From contig CAWFBW010000016.1 in assembly GCA_963814165.1 (NCBI GenBank), positions 248,001 to 312,000 on the forward strand: a DNA stretch of 64,000 nucleotides. Reading direction: 5' to 3'. A program made the position numbers and the translations under genes. Of this stretch, positions 20,027 to 32,592 are shown piece after piece. The notes under the pieces were generated by a model. That model saw nothing but the letters and a program-made list of their open reading frames with translations. It was not told the origin of the DNA and did no database searches. The DNA is from DASRAA01 sp963814165. GTDB lineage: Bacteria > Acidobacteriota > Terriglobia > Terriglobales > Acidobacteriaceae. Within the stretch, counting starts at the first letter, position 1; every line of letters starts with the position of its first letter.

Positions 20027-23000
20027 CTACGATAGCGTCTTACGTTTTGCGGACTTTAGTTTCTGGCTTCCCGCTTGCCGGAATTCCTGGTGTTGTGCAG
20101 CAAGCTGTTTGTGGTGTTCCTCTGCCAGGAAGTTCAGCAGCTCGCTCAACCGCAGCGTCGGGTTGACAGTCGCCTTCTCCAGTACCAGTTGATACATCCC
20201 TGCCATTCGGGCAATCGTGGTGGCGTCGAATAAATCACAACTGTAGACCCAGTTATTACCGAGACCATTGTCGGTCTCGGACACGAACACCGCCATGTCG
20301 AATTTCGACGGCACGTCCATCGGGAACCAACTCGTGGTAAGCCCCGGCATCGGCTTGGCGGAACGCGGCGTGTTCTGCTGCACAAACAACACCTGAACCA
20401 ACGGATTGTGGCTTTGGCTGCGCTCCGGCTGCAACTCCTCCACCAACTTGTCGAAGGGCACATCCTGATGAGCGTACGCGCCAAGCGCCACCTCGCGCAC
20501 TCGCGCTATCAGCTCGATGAACGTTGGATCACCTGATAGGTCGGTGCGCAACGCCAGCAAGTTGACGAAGAAGCCAATCAGCGCTTCGGTCTGCATCGTG
20601 GTGCGGTTTGCCAGATCGGTTCCCAGTACAATGTCAGGCTGTTTGGTGTAATGCAGGATCATCGTCTGGAAACCAGCCAGCAAGGTCATGAATGACGTGC
20701 TTCCCTGCTGGCGACTCAGCGCTCGCACCGCCTCCAGCAAGCTCCGCGGCTGCAGAGATCTGTGCATCGCACCACGGAAGGAAGGCTTCTGAGGCCGCGG
20801 TCTGTCTGGAGGAATCACCAGTACAGGCGGCGCGGCCTCCAGGCGTTGCCGCCAATATGCCAGCTGCTGCTCCAAAACCTCTCCCTGCAGCCAGTTGCGC
20901 TGCCATACGGCGTAGTCGGCGTATTGAATCTCGAGAGGCTGCAAGTGCGAGGACTTGCCGTCCAGCGCAGCTTCATAGAACTCTGTCATTTCACGCAGCC
21001 AAATGCCGGTGGACCAGCCGTCGTCTGCAATGTGATGTGTGCTGAAGACGAGAATGTGGTCTTCCTCCGCCAGCTTCAGAAGCATGTATCGGACGATCGG
21101 ATCCTTGGCCAGGTCGAACGGGGTGGATGCTTCCTGGTCGACCAGGCGGTGGGCTTCTTTCTCGCGCTCGGCCACAGGAAGGGCTGTGAGGTCGACCACC
21201 TTGAGCGGCTGCTTGCGTTCGGCGGCAATCACCTGGAACGGCTGCCCTTTGTCGGCCTCGTAGGTTGTACGCAGTACCTCATGACGCGCGACAATCGCAT
21301 TGAGCGCAGATTCCAAGGCCGCGACGTTCAGCACGCCAGTTAAGCGGAGCGGACGCGGAATGTTGTAAAGCGGATTGTTTGGCTCGATTTGGTCCAGCAC
21401 CCACAAGCGCTGCTGCGCAAAAGACAGCGGCAATCGCTGGCTGCGCGAAACGCGTTCGATCGGAGGCGCGACGAGTCCCTGGTCGCCACGCTGCTTCGAT
21501 ACGACAGCCTGAGCAAGGGTCGCCACGGTAGGTGACTCGAACACAGTGCGCACCGGCAGATCAACACGCAAGTTCTGGCGGATACGCGAAACCACTTGGG
21601 TTGCAGATAGGGAATGTCCGCCGAGTTCAAAGAAGTTGTCGTCGAGACCGGCACGCTCGATGCGCAACACATCAGCGAAGATCGCGGCAACCATCTCCTC
21701 CAGCGGTGTCTGCGGCGCCCGGTAGTCACCCAACCCCTCGGTAAGCGATTGCTCCGGAGCCGGCAGCGCACGCCGATTCACTTTGCCATTGGATGTGAGC
21801 GGCATCGAATCCATCAGCACGAAAGCCGACGGTACCATGTACTCCGGGAGCTTACCGCCAACAAACAACCGAAGTTGCGGAATCAGTTTCCCCGCCACTC
21901 GCTGGCGTAGCGGATTGTTTGCGTAAGAAGCCCACGGCCTGACATTCTCGCTTTCGCCAGGGAAACGCGCGATAGCATAGTCGGCCACTGCGCCCTCCGC
22001 ATTGCGACGCCGCAGAACCACATCGAAACGCCCATCCACAGCGATTTTCGACCCACGGACCTCGATCAGGTACGGAAATTCTTGTTCCAAGCTCCACAGA
22101 TCTTCCGGCTCAACAGTCACCTCAGAGCTCTCTGCGATGCGCTTGCGTAAGTCGGACACCATACCCGAACCGTCTTCTGCGCCGAGCCACTCCGCAGCCA
22201 CAGCCTCGGCCCGCAGTCGTGCATTGGGAATTCCGGTGAGACCCAGCATCTCGGGCTGCGTCCTCTCCAGCAATTCTGCCAGCGATGCACGGTAAGCCCC
22301 TGCTTCTCCCAATCGAGCCAGGGACATTCAATACGTGGGCGGAGCCTGTTCGCCGACATGCAACACGACGTCATACCGAAAGCGTGTCAGCTCGTTCTGG
22401 GCACGTCCGCGTTTGATCTGGATCTCGACATGCGTGACGCGCGTCCACCGTTGGCAGATGGCGTTGAAGAATGCAGGGTCGAGCAGTAACTCGCCTTCCT
22501 GGCGGATTCCCTTCTGCACCCGTAGCGCGAGTTCCTGCCGGCTGAGATCGTCTTCGGCCCGGAACATCTCCACCGATGTATGAAACGCCTCCAGCAACGG
22601 CAAGCTGCGCACATCTCCGACGAACACAGCGCCCCCCGGTCGTACAGACTCGACCGCACCTTCCAGCACCTGCATGAAGTAATCGAGGTCGGGAAAGTAT
22701 TGAATGACCGAGTTCAGCACTACTGCGTCGAACTTCCCGCAGGTGACCGCGCCGATCGAACTCGTGCGCCGGTTTGCGATCCAGGGTCACACTTCGCAGC
22801 GGGGGTTCGACCCTTTCAATCTGTTGCGCCAAGAAATCCAACGCCAGCCTGCGAGATGTCCGTGCCATGATAGCTGCTCGCAGCTCGGAGCTATTCGGAA
22901 AAGCAAGCAAGCCGGTTCCGCAACCGATTTCCCAAATACGTCTTCGGCCCCTAGCCCTCGAATGCGCTCAGCGGTGGTTTCCACCCAGACGCGCATTTCC

Positions 23001-26000
23001 TCCGCAGGGATGGGCTCACCGGTATAGCTGCTGTCCCATCCGGCGATATTGAAAGTGGCCTCCGCAACGTTCTCTCCACGACGATAAGCCTCATCGAAGG
23101 CCTCCGTCCACTCCGAAACCTGCTCGCTGGCCAGAGCTTCGGCAGGTTCGGATTCGTCGCTGCCACGGTAGCCGGGATCGGGTATCACGTACGCCACCAA
23201 TCGCTTGTCACCCGGCGCATCTTCACGTACCATCACGAGGCTCTGCCTCACTCCAGGATGGCTATCAAGTACCGCTTCGATCTCGCCCAACTCAATGCGG
23301 AAACCACGCAGCTTGACCTGGTGATCGATACGGCCCAAGTACTCGATGTTGCCGTCTGGCAAGAAGCGGGCGAGATCGCCAGTCCGATACATACGCGATT
23401 CCGTTTCGCCGCCAAATGGATTGGGAACAAATCGTTCGCGTGTTAGATTCGGCTGCCTGTAATAGCCGCGCGCCAACCCTGCGCCAGCGAGATAGAGTTC
23501 TCCCGCGACTCCGGCCGGCACCGGGTTTAGGCGAGTGTCAAGAATGTAGGCTTGCGTGTTGGCGATTGGCCGGCCGATGGTCACGGGAGTCCCACGCTTC
23601 ACTAACGCGTAAGTGGAGTACGTCGTGTCCTCGGTAGGTCCGTAGAGGTTGTAAACCTTCTTCACTGCGGTGTTGGCGTAAATCTGTTCGACTAGGGCCT
23701 CCGGCAACGCTTCGCCAGCCAAGTTCAATACTCTCACCGAATCGGGAATTCCGTTCATGCGCACCAACTCCGCCATGGCCGACGGAACTGTGTTGATCAG
23801 CGTCACTTCATTCCTTGCCGGAAGGGTTGGCAAGTAGCAGCGCGTTTTCCGCCAGGATGAGCTTTCCGCCAGCGCTCCATGTTACGAAGATTTCAAATAC
23901 CGACAGGTCAAAGCAGATCGACGTGGAGAGCAGAACGCCCGCCAATTCGTCTGGCGTAAAAACGCCGTTCGCCCATTGAACGAAGGTGGCAGCGCTGAGG
24001 TGCTCGATGGCCACTCCCTTGGGCCGACCGGTGGAGCCGGAGGTGAACAGGACGTACGCCAGATTGCCGGGTTTCACGGAGGTGACAGGGTTCACTTCCG
24101 GCTCAGGCGATATCAAATGCCAGTCTGCATCGAGGCATATCCGTCGACCTCCGAAATTCGGCAGGTCTTCAGCCAGCGCTTTCTGCGTGAGCACAATTGG
24201 GGCCTTCGCGTCTTCGAGAATGTGCCGTATGCGCTGCTTGGGGTAATTTGGGTCAAGCGGCACATAGGCGCTCCCTGACTTGAGCACACCCAGTATGCCG
24301 ACCAGCATGTCGGCGGTACGTTCGCAGTAGATCCCGACTGGCACCTCGGGACCCGCGCCACGCTTCATTAGGTAGTGCGCAAGTTGGTTGGCCCGCCCAT
24401 TCAGTTCGCGGTAAGTAAGATGCTTAGATTCCGAACGACCACGCGGGAGCTGAAGGCGTTCGCTCAACTTGCTCTTCGACAAACTCATGCAACGAGCGCG
24501 GCGGGAAATCCTGGTGGGTATCATTCCACTCCACAACAATCTGGTGCCGCTCGTCATCCGTCACCAGCGGTATCTCACCAATCCGGACACTCGGGTCTTT
24601 AACGATTGCTTCCAGCAGCAACTGGTAATGGCTGACCAGGCGCTCTATGGTGCTAGCATCAAACACTTCGGTGGAAAACTCAACATTGCAAACCAGACCT
24701 TCAGGCTTGTCAAACATGAACATTCCAATATCGAACTTGGAAGTTCCGTTGTGCACATCCATGGCCGTGATATCGATTCCGGGGAGCCGGAACGGCAGTT
24801 CGCGGGGCATTCTGCAACACGAACAGGACCTGAAACAGCGGCATCCGGCTCAAGTCGCGTTCGGGTTGCAGAGCCTCCACTAGTTTCTCGAATGGCAGGT
24901 CCTGATTGCTGTAGGCCCCCAACGCCACTTCCCGTACTCGCTGCAGCAATTCGCGGAACGAGGGATTCCCTGACAGGTCTCCGCGCATGACCAGCGTATT
25001 CACGAAGAAGCCAATCAGCTCTTCCATCTCCGGAGCGGATGCGGTTGGCGATGGGAGAACCAACCGTAAAGTCTTCCTGCCCGCTGTGCCGGAACAGCAC
25101 AGCCTGGTAGGCCGCCAGCAGCACCATGAAGAGCGTCATGTCTTCGCGGCGGGCCAATTCATGCAGTTTCGCTGCCAGGTCGGGGAAAAAAGATCGTGCG
25201 GTACATCGCGCCCCCATAGGTGGGGACAGCTGGCCGTGGATAGTCCGTGGGCAGTTCCAAAATATTCGGGGCCCCTTCGAGCTGCTTCCTCCAATATGAG
25301 AGCTGCTGGTCGAAGATGTCGCTCTCCATCCAGCCACGCTGCCACACGGCGTAGTCCGCGTATTGAATGCGCAAGTCCGGCAGAGGCGACGGATTCCCTT
25401 CCAGGAACGCCTCGTAAACGCCGCCAACTCGCCAACAAACCGCCACACCGACCAGCCGTCACTCACGATATGGTGGGTGCTCAATATTAGGGCGTGGTCT
25501 TGATCTCCGAATCTTCAGCAAACTGGCACGCAATACCGGTGCCACCTGAAGGTCGAACACTTGCTTGCCGCTTTCGACGGCGATTCGGCGGATCGTACGT
25601 TCCTGCGCGTCAACCGGCAGGCCGGTATAGTCCTGTATGGGAACTTCGATCTTGACTTCGTTAGCGATCACCTGGACCGGTGCGTCGTCCCGTATTTGGT
25701 AACTGGTGCGCAAGGCTTCGTGCCGCCGAATAATCTCATTCAGTGCTCGTCGAAGTGCATCGACATGGAGCGCGCCGCTCAAGCGAATCGTTAGCGGAAC
25801 GTTGTAGAGGGGGCTGTCGGGATCGAGTTGATTTAAGAACCACAAACGTCGTTGCGCGTAAGACAGCGGAATGGACTGGTCGCGCGACGCACGCTGAATT
25901 GGCGGCAACACATCAGCTTTGCTCGCGCGTGCCTCTTCAATCTTGGACGCAAGCTCCGCGATCGTGGGCCATTCGAACATGTACCTCAGAGGGATCTCAA

Positions 26001-29000
26001 CATCGGCGGCCTTGCGTACCCGCGAAACAACTTGTGTCGCAAGCAGCGAGTGACCACCCAGGCGGAAGAAGTTGTCGTGGACACTCATCTCTGGGACGTG
26101 CAGCACTTCAGCCCAAATCTCCGCTAACTTCTGCTCGACCGGATCTCTTGGTCCTACGAAGGCTTCCGCTTCATCTCGCGAAATCTCCGGCACGGGCAAC
26201 GCCAGGCGATTGATCTTTCCGTTGGGTGTCAGCGGCATAGAATCAATCCGCATGAAGACGCCCGGGACCATGTACTCGGGCAGGCTGACAGACAGTTGTC
26301 CTCCCAAGTCGGCGAGACTCGGCTCCTCCCCGGCCCTAGCGATGAAATACGCTACCAGTCGCTTGTCGCCGGGTCGGTCCTCGCGGACTGCCACGACCGC
26401 CTGCTCGATCCCGCGGCACTTTGCCAGTTCGGCTTCTATCTCACCGAGTTCGATTCGAAAACCACGAAGCTTTACCTGGAAATCAGCACGACCCAAAAAC
26501 TGGATATTGCCGTCTGGCTGGTAATACGCAAGATCGCCGGTGCGATAAATGCGCTCTCCCGAACGAAATGGGTCAGGCCGGAATCGCTCGGCCGTGAGTT
26601 CCGGACGATTGAGATACCCTCGCGCCACACCATCGCCGCCGATATAGAGTTCTCCGCGAACGCCAACAGGGGTGGGCTGGCTGTGCGCATCCAGCACATA
26701 CATCGTGGTGTTCGCGATCGGCTTACCGATAGACGCCAACTGAGTCAGTTCCCTATCGATCAGGTACACCGACGACCAGATGGTCGTCTCGGTCGGGCCA
26801 TACATGTTCCACAGCTCACCGCAGCGGGGCCGTAATTGATTGGCCAGGTCCGCCGGAAAAGCCTCTCCGCCGCACAGGATCTTGAGCGAAGGATCACCGG
26901 TCCAGCCGATTTCTATCAACATTCGCCACGTAGCAGGCGTTGCTTGCATTATCGTGACGGGTAGTTCCGCCAAGAGCCGTATGAGTTCGGCTGCGTCCAA
27001 AGCTTGCTCGCGCGTCGCGAGTACCACCCTCGCGCCGCTGATCAGCGGCAGATACATCTCTAGCCCGGCAATATCGAATGACAGAGTGGTAACCGCCAGC
27101 AAGACATCATCGCTGGAGATTCCCGGCTTTACCTGCATCGTCGTGAGGAAATTCGTAAGGTTCCGGTGCTCGATCTGTACGCCCTTCGGTCTCCCAGTAG
27201 ATCCTGACGTGTAAAGGACATAGGCGAGATGATCGGGCTTCGCCGTGGGCGGCAAATCCTCCTCGCTCTCCGCGCCCACATCCGGCCACACTGTATCGAG
27301 ATGAATCAACTCTGCCGAAGACTGTGGAGCCGCATCCGCAAGCGAACTCTCTGTCACTAAAATTGAGACGCCGGCATCCTGCACTATGAATCCGCTGCGG
27401 TCACGGGGATGCATCGGGTCAAGTGGAAGGTACGCACCCCCGGCCTTGAGTATGCCCAGGATTGCCACCAGCATTTCCGGCGAGCGATCTACCATCAGCG
27501 CAACCAGCGTTTGCGACCCTACACCGCGCCGTTGCAGATATCGCGCTAGCTGATTCGAACGCGCATTTAGCTCGGCATAGGTCAGGGTTCGGCCCACGCA
27601 CTCTACCGCAACCCGATCTGGACTCCGGCGCGCCTGCCGGGCGATCAACTCGTGTACGCATGAGTCGCGTGGATACTCAGTCGAGGTCGCGTTCCACTCC
27701 ATCAGAACCTGGTGGCGCTCTTCGTCGGTCAGCAGCGGCAACTGTGAGATGCGCTGATCGGGATTCTCCAACACCCCCCGCAACAATTGCTCGTAGTGCC
27801 GTAGCATGCGATCGATGGTCGTGCCATCGAACAAGTCCGTGTCATATTCCACCCGCAGCAGCATTCCATCCGGGGTTGGGTATGCAAACCATGACATGTC
27901 AAGGATCGAAGTGGATTGGTGAATCGACGAACGTTCCACGCTAAGGCCCGACGCCTCGAAATAACGTCGCGGCATGTTCTGCAAACCGAAGAGTACTTGG
28001 AAGATTGGGTTGTAACTCAGGCTTCGCTCCGGCTGCAATTCCTCCACCAGCTTCTCGAAAGGCAATTCCTGGTGTGCATAGCCGTCGAGCGCGACCTGTT
28101 TCACGCGGGCCAGCAGTTCACGAAAAGTAGGACTTCCCGACAGGTTCGCGCGCAGCGGTAGCGTATTAACAAAGAACCCAATGAGCGGCTCGATCTCGGC
28201 GTAAGTTCTGCCCGCAATCGACGAGCCGACGACAATGTCTTCCTGCCCGGAATAACGCGACAGCAACACTTGAAAAACCGCCAGCAGCGTCATGAAAAGT
28301 GTTGCGCCTTCGCCCTGACTCGTGACCGTCAAACGCTCGATCAATCCACTGGAAAGAACCTGCGTCCGAACATCGCCGCGATGGCTCTGTACCGCTGGAC
28401 GCGGCCGGTCCGTGGGTAACTCGAGGACGGCCGGAGCACCCGTCAACTGTCGCCGCCAATAGCTCCGCCTGACGGTCGCGCACTTCCCCTTCCAGCCACT
28501 GGCGCTGCCACGCGCTAAAATCGGCGTACTGTATCGCGAGCTCTGGCAATGGTGAAGGTTGGTCATGGGCAAACGCATCGTAGAGCGCCGCCAACTCTCC
28601 GGCGATCAAGCTACCGGACCATCCATCGCCCACGATGTGATGCACAATGATCAACAGTGCGTGATCGTCTTCGCTGATTCGTAGCAGTTGTGTTCGAATC
28701 AATGGACCAGTGGCCAGATCGAAAGCTGTCGTCGCCTCCCGGCGGGCCAGACGGTGGAGTTCCTCTTCTCTCCCTAGCTGGTCCTTTCCTTGCACCTGCG
28801 ACGGCGTGAGTGAAATCACAACCTCGGGCGCAAGCATCGCCACGGGGCGACCGTCGACGTTGTGAAAAGTTGTACGTAGCGACTCATGACGGCGCACGAT
28901 TTCATTGACAGTGCGCTCCAACGCCGAAACGTTGAGGTTCCCGCGCAACCGGTACATTGCCGAAATGTTGTACGCAGGACTGCCGGGCTCAAGCTGGTCG

Positions 29001-32000
29001 ATGAACCACAAGCGCTGCTGCGCGTACGACAAAGAGAGGGTACCCTGGCGTGAAACCCGAGTGATCGGCGGTAAGACGATACCGGTGCCGCGCACGCCGC
29101 TCGGACTCAATCAATTCCGCGAACTGCGCAATGGTAGGTGCCTCGAACATCGCCCGCAGAGGCAACTCGACGCCGAGAGTCTGGCGTACGCGTGCGATTA
29201 CCTGCGCTGCCATCAGAGAGTGACCGCCCAGGGCGAAGAAGTTGTCGTGAATACTGGGTCTGTCGACTCGCAGCAGACGTGACCAAACATCAGCCAGGAA
29301 TTCTTCTTCGGGTGATCGTGGCGCTGCATACCCTTCGGAGCCGCGCGCTCGGATTACCCTGGCCGACTCAACCGCCTGAGTGATCTTGTCCACGGACGAA
29401 AGTTGTGTGGCAACGAGGCTCAGAAATCCGGGCTTTGTAGGTGCATCGTGCTGAAAGCTGATCGGCGGCCGTTGATCGAACGCCCAGAAGTTTTTTAGGA
29501 AGTCTGGAATTGACTCCGGATCCGCCTGCGACTCTGCCACCACCACGGATGGACAGTTCGCTCGCACCTCAGCTGCATCGATCGGATCGCCTGTCACGAA
29601 GATGCATCGATTTAGGCCCAGACCCAGTTCCTCGATGATCTCCTTCACTGCCTCCGACATGGCATGCACTCCGGCGCGGGACGAAGCGAAGTTCTGCCAT
29701 CCTAGCCGTCCCGGGTTGTCGTCAAATCTACTCGACAATTTCGCCTCATCGTTCCGGCTGCAAATACCGAGAATCAGGCCCGCCTGCTCCTGCGCAAGCA
29801 GGAAGTCTGCCAATGGGTCACGGGTGGCGTTACCCTGCCCATCACCCAACGTGCTGTCGCCATCCAGTACGATCACCTCAGGCGCTACTTGACGCGAGGT
29901 ATAAATTCGTCTCGCGATCATCGCAGCCAGCGCTGTGAACATCGCCGGCTTGTAGGGGACATGACTGATCTTGTAGTTGTATTCGTCGGCGTACTCAGCT
30001 ACCGGATAGAGCGCTAGCAATTCCGCCGAGCCGACTACCTGCAGGCCCCGAATCCCGCGCGCAGCGTCGATCAGCCTATTCTCCTCAGCCTCAATAGCCG
30101 CTGCGAGCTCAGAATTCGAACGCGCCCATTCAGACGCTGGCGCAATCAGCAGCAGTAAAGGCGCAGTCGTGCGCTGAGAAGCCGCTCGTACTGCCTCCAA
30201 CAATTCCTCGACCGACCTGTGCAGTCTCCTGGCAACAGCTTCCGCGCTCTCTGCTTCCGCCGTGCGCAAGTCTTCCATCCTCAGCATTACTACATTTGCG
30301 CCATGCTGATTCGACGCTAGCAGGCTGGTCGAATCCAGCAATTGCTGAAATACCTGATTAAACGGAGCGAATCGGATGTCTTCCGGCATGCCGAGCTGCT
30401 TTAACCAGAACTCCAGCGGTTCTGTGACCGGCTCCGCAGTGAAAGTCGCCGCGATGGTCACGACTTGTCTCCGCGCAATAGCGCTGGCTTCCTTCTGCCG
30501 TGTCAGCGCCTCGGGCAGCACGACCTCATCCAGCTGCAGCCCTGGATTTGCGACCATCGCACTCAACACATCTGCGTACGCCTGCAACAGCGAGTCAACG
30601 GTCTCCGCTGTAAACAGAGCACTCTTATACTCGCAAGAGAGACGCAGCCCGCCATGTTTCTCCACGGCGATGAAGCGCAAGTCTAGCAGTGATACTTCCG
30701 GGTCAAAATTAAGGTATTCAGCTTCAAAATTGCAGCCCTTCAGCTCAATCTCAGGGAAATTCTCCATCACCAGCCCGACGTTAAACAGCGGGTTGTCGTT
30801 CTTGCTACGGTCTGGGTTCACTGCTTCAACAATCTTGGCGAAGGGGCAATCCTGGTGCGCGAAGGCTTCCATGATGGATTTCTTCTCGCGCTCCAAAAAT
30901 TGCACCAGCGATTGTCCACCCCGTACGGGATCTCGCAACGGCAATGGATTTACGAACGGACCCGGCATCCGCTCGGTCCCGCTGCGGCTACGGTTGCTGG
31001 CTGTTGTACCCAGCAGAAAGTCGCTCTGCCCCGACCATCGATACAGCAAAAGTCGCAACGCCGCCGCCATGATGGTGAAGCGCGTGGTTCCATTCGATTG
31101 GGCAAGTTGCTGAATGCTCCGCAACAACTCGCCCGCGAGCATGAGCGTGCGGAGGTTGCCCCGCCGATCCTGATCGGCGGCAGCGCCAAAGTCGGTCGGA
31201 AGATCCACATGTGTGGGCGCATCGCGCAACAAGGACCGCCAGTATTCGACCTCATCTTCGAGGCGTTGGCCCTGCATCCACTGCTGTTCCCAGGCGGCAA
31301 AATCGGGGTAATGCAATTCCAATGGCGGTAGCGGACTCGGCTCCCCAGCGGCGAAGGCATCATAGATTGCGCCTAGTTCGTCCAGCAGGATGCTACCGGT
31401 AAACCCGTCATTGACCACATGGTGTTCGGAAATACAGAGCAGATATTCTTCGTCTGAGAAGCGGATCAACCGTGCCCGCTGTACCTGCCCGTTAGCCAGG
31501 TCAAGCGGCTCCCGGACGGTCTCCAGCGCCAACCCCATGCCAACTTGTTCGCGCGCGACCGGGTCCAACGCTGACAAATCACTGACGTCGAACTGCAGCA
31601 CACCTGCGTCGTCGACGACTTGTGCCGGCCCTTTCACACCCGATACGAACCGAACCCGAAGAACTTCATGCCGCTGCCGGAGTTCGTTTAGGCTCCGCTC
31701 CATTACCGACACATCGACCTTGCCGTGAATTCGGAAAACACGTGGCTTGTTGTAAATGCCGGTGTCCGGATTTTGCTGCTCCAGCAGCCAGAAAACCTGC
31801 TGCGAATATGACAAAGGGAACTCGTGCTTGTCGGCCACCCGCACGATGGGCGGCGTCGTTCCCTCTGCCTTTAGCTCCTCGACGACCCGCGAAAGGTGCG
31901 CCACTGTCGGATCTTCAAAGAATGCAATCAAAGGCAGATCTATGTGCAGCGCATCACTGACTCGGACGATGACATCCATTGCCTTGAGAGAATCGCCACC

Positions 32001-32585
32001 GATGTCGAAAAAGTTGGCGTCGGCGGCAACCTGCGGAACACCCAGCACTTCCGCCCAAATCTTTGCGAGCTGGTGGGCCGTGTTCTCCTGCCCCGCCGAC
32101 ATCATATCCACCAAGTGTCGAATCGTCGGATCTTCGAAGAACGCGATCAGTGGCAAGTCAAAATGAAGTTCTTCATTGACCCGCGCTATCACGTCCATCG
32201 CCTTCAGCGAGTCGCCGCCCATCTCGAAGAAATTCGCACCGCGGTCAACCTCGTCCAGATGCAGGACTTCGGCCCAAATGCCCGTTAGGGTCTGTTCCAA
32301 CTCGAAGCGCCCCCCTGACAAGACCTCCGCCAGGTGGTGGACTGTAGGTTCCTCGAAGAAGCTGATCAACGGCAGATCGACCTGCAGCAAATCCCTGACG
32401 CGGGAGATGACCTCCATCGCTTTCAGCGAGTCGCCGCCAATCTCGAAGAAATTCGCGTATTTGTCTATCCGCGGCAGGCGAAGCACTCCTGACCAAATAT
32501 TGGCCAGTGCCTCCTCGACGGACTTCAGTCCTCCGTTCATGCCCGTGGTGCCCTGCACGCTCAGTTTTTTCGCGTCGTTCTCCAT
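20027..32585 (-). CDS. NRPS megasynthase T-T-T-C-FkbH-T-C-A(Gly)-T-C-A(Ala)/MT-T-C, frameshifted
   Basis: About 4185 residues over roughly a dozen single-base shifts (clusters near 29.1, 28.5, 25.5-24.4, 23.8, 22.9 and 22.3 kb). Three near-identical carriers (attachment Ser 53, 126 and 199, all GGDSL) open the protein. A C domain follows (HHVVNDG, 388-394), then an FkbH-like region (about 710-1040, IVLDGDSTLGDG) and a fourth carrier. Module 2 is C (HHIVGDG), A with code D-I-L-Q-L-G-M-I-W (Gly-like), T. Module 3 is C (HHIVSDG), A with code D-L-F-N-N-A-L-T-Y (Ala-like) interrupted after A8 by a methyltransferase (WEIGCGTGLL in one frame near 22.9 kb), T. The terminal C domain has HHIADDG. There is no thioesterase. 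The gene starts 7 bp after a ligase gene. Confidence 0.85.
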
Positions 32586-32592
32586 TTTTCCC

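Noticed and set aside
30376..31113. Plus-strand ORF of 245 codons within the megasynthase
   Set aside because: Antisense of the C and FkbH-like domains; no ribosome binding site and no recognisable domain.
31865..32513. Tandem DNA repeat as a mobile or satellite element
   Set aside because: The repeat is the three coding carrier domains and is explained by protein duplication.
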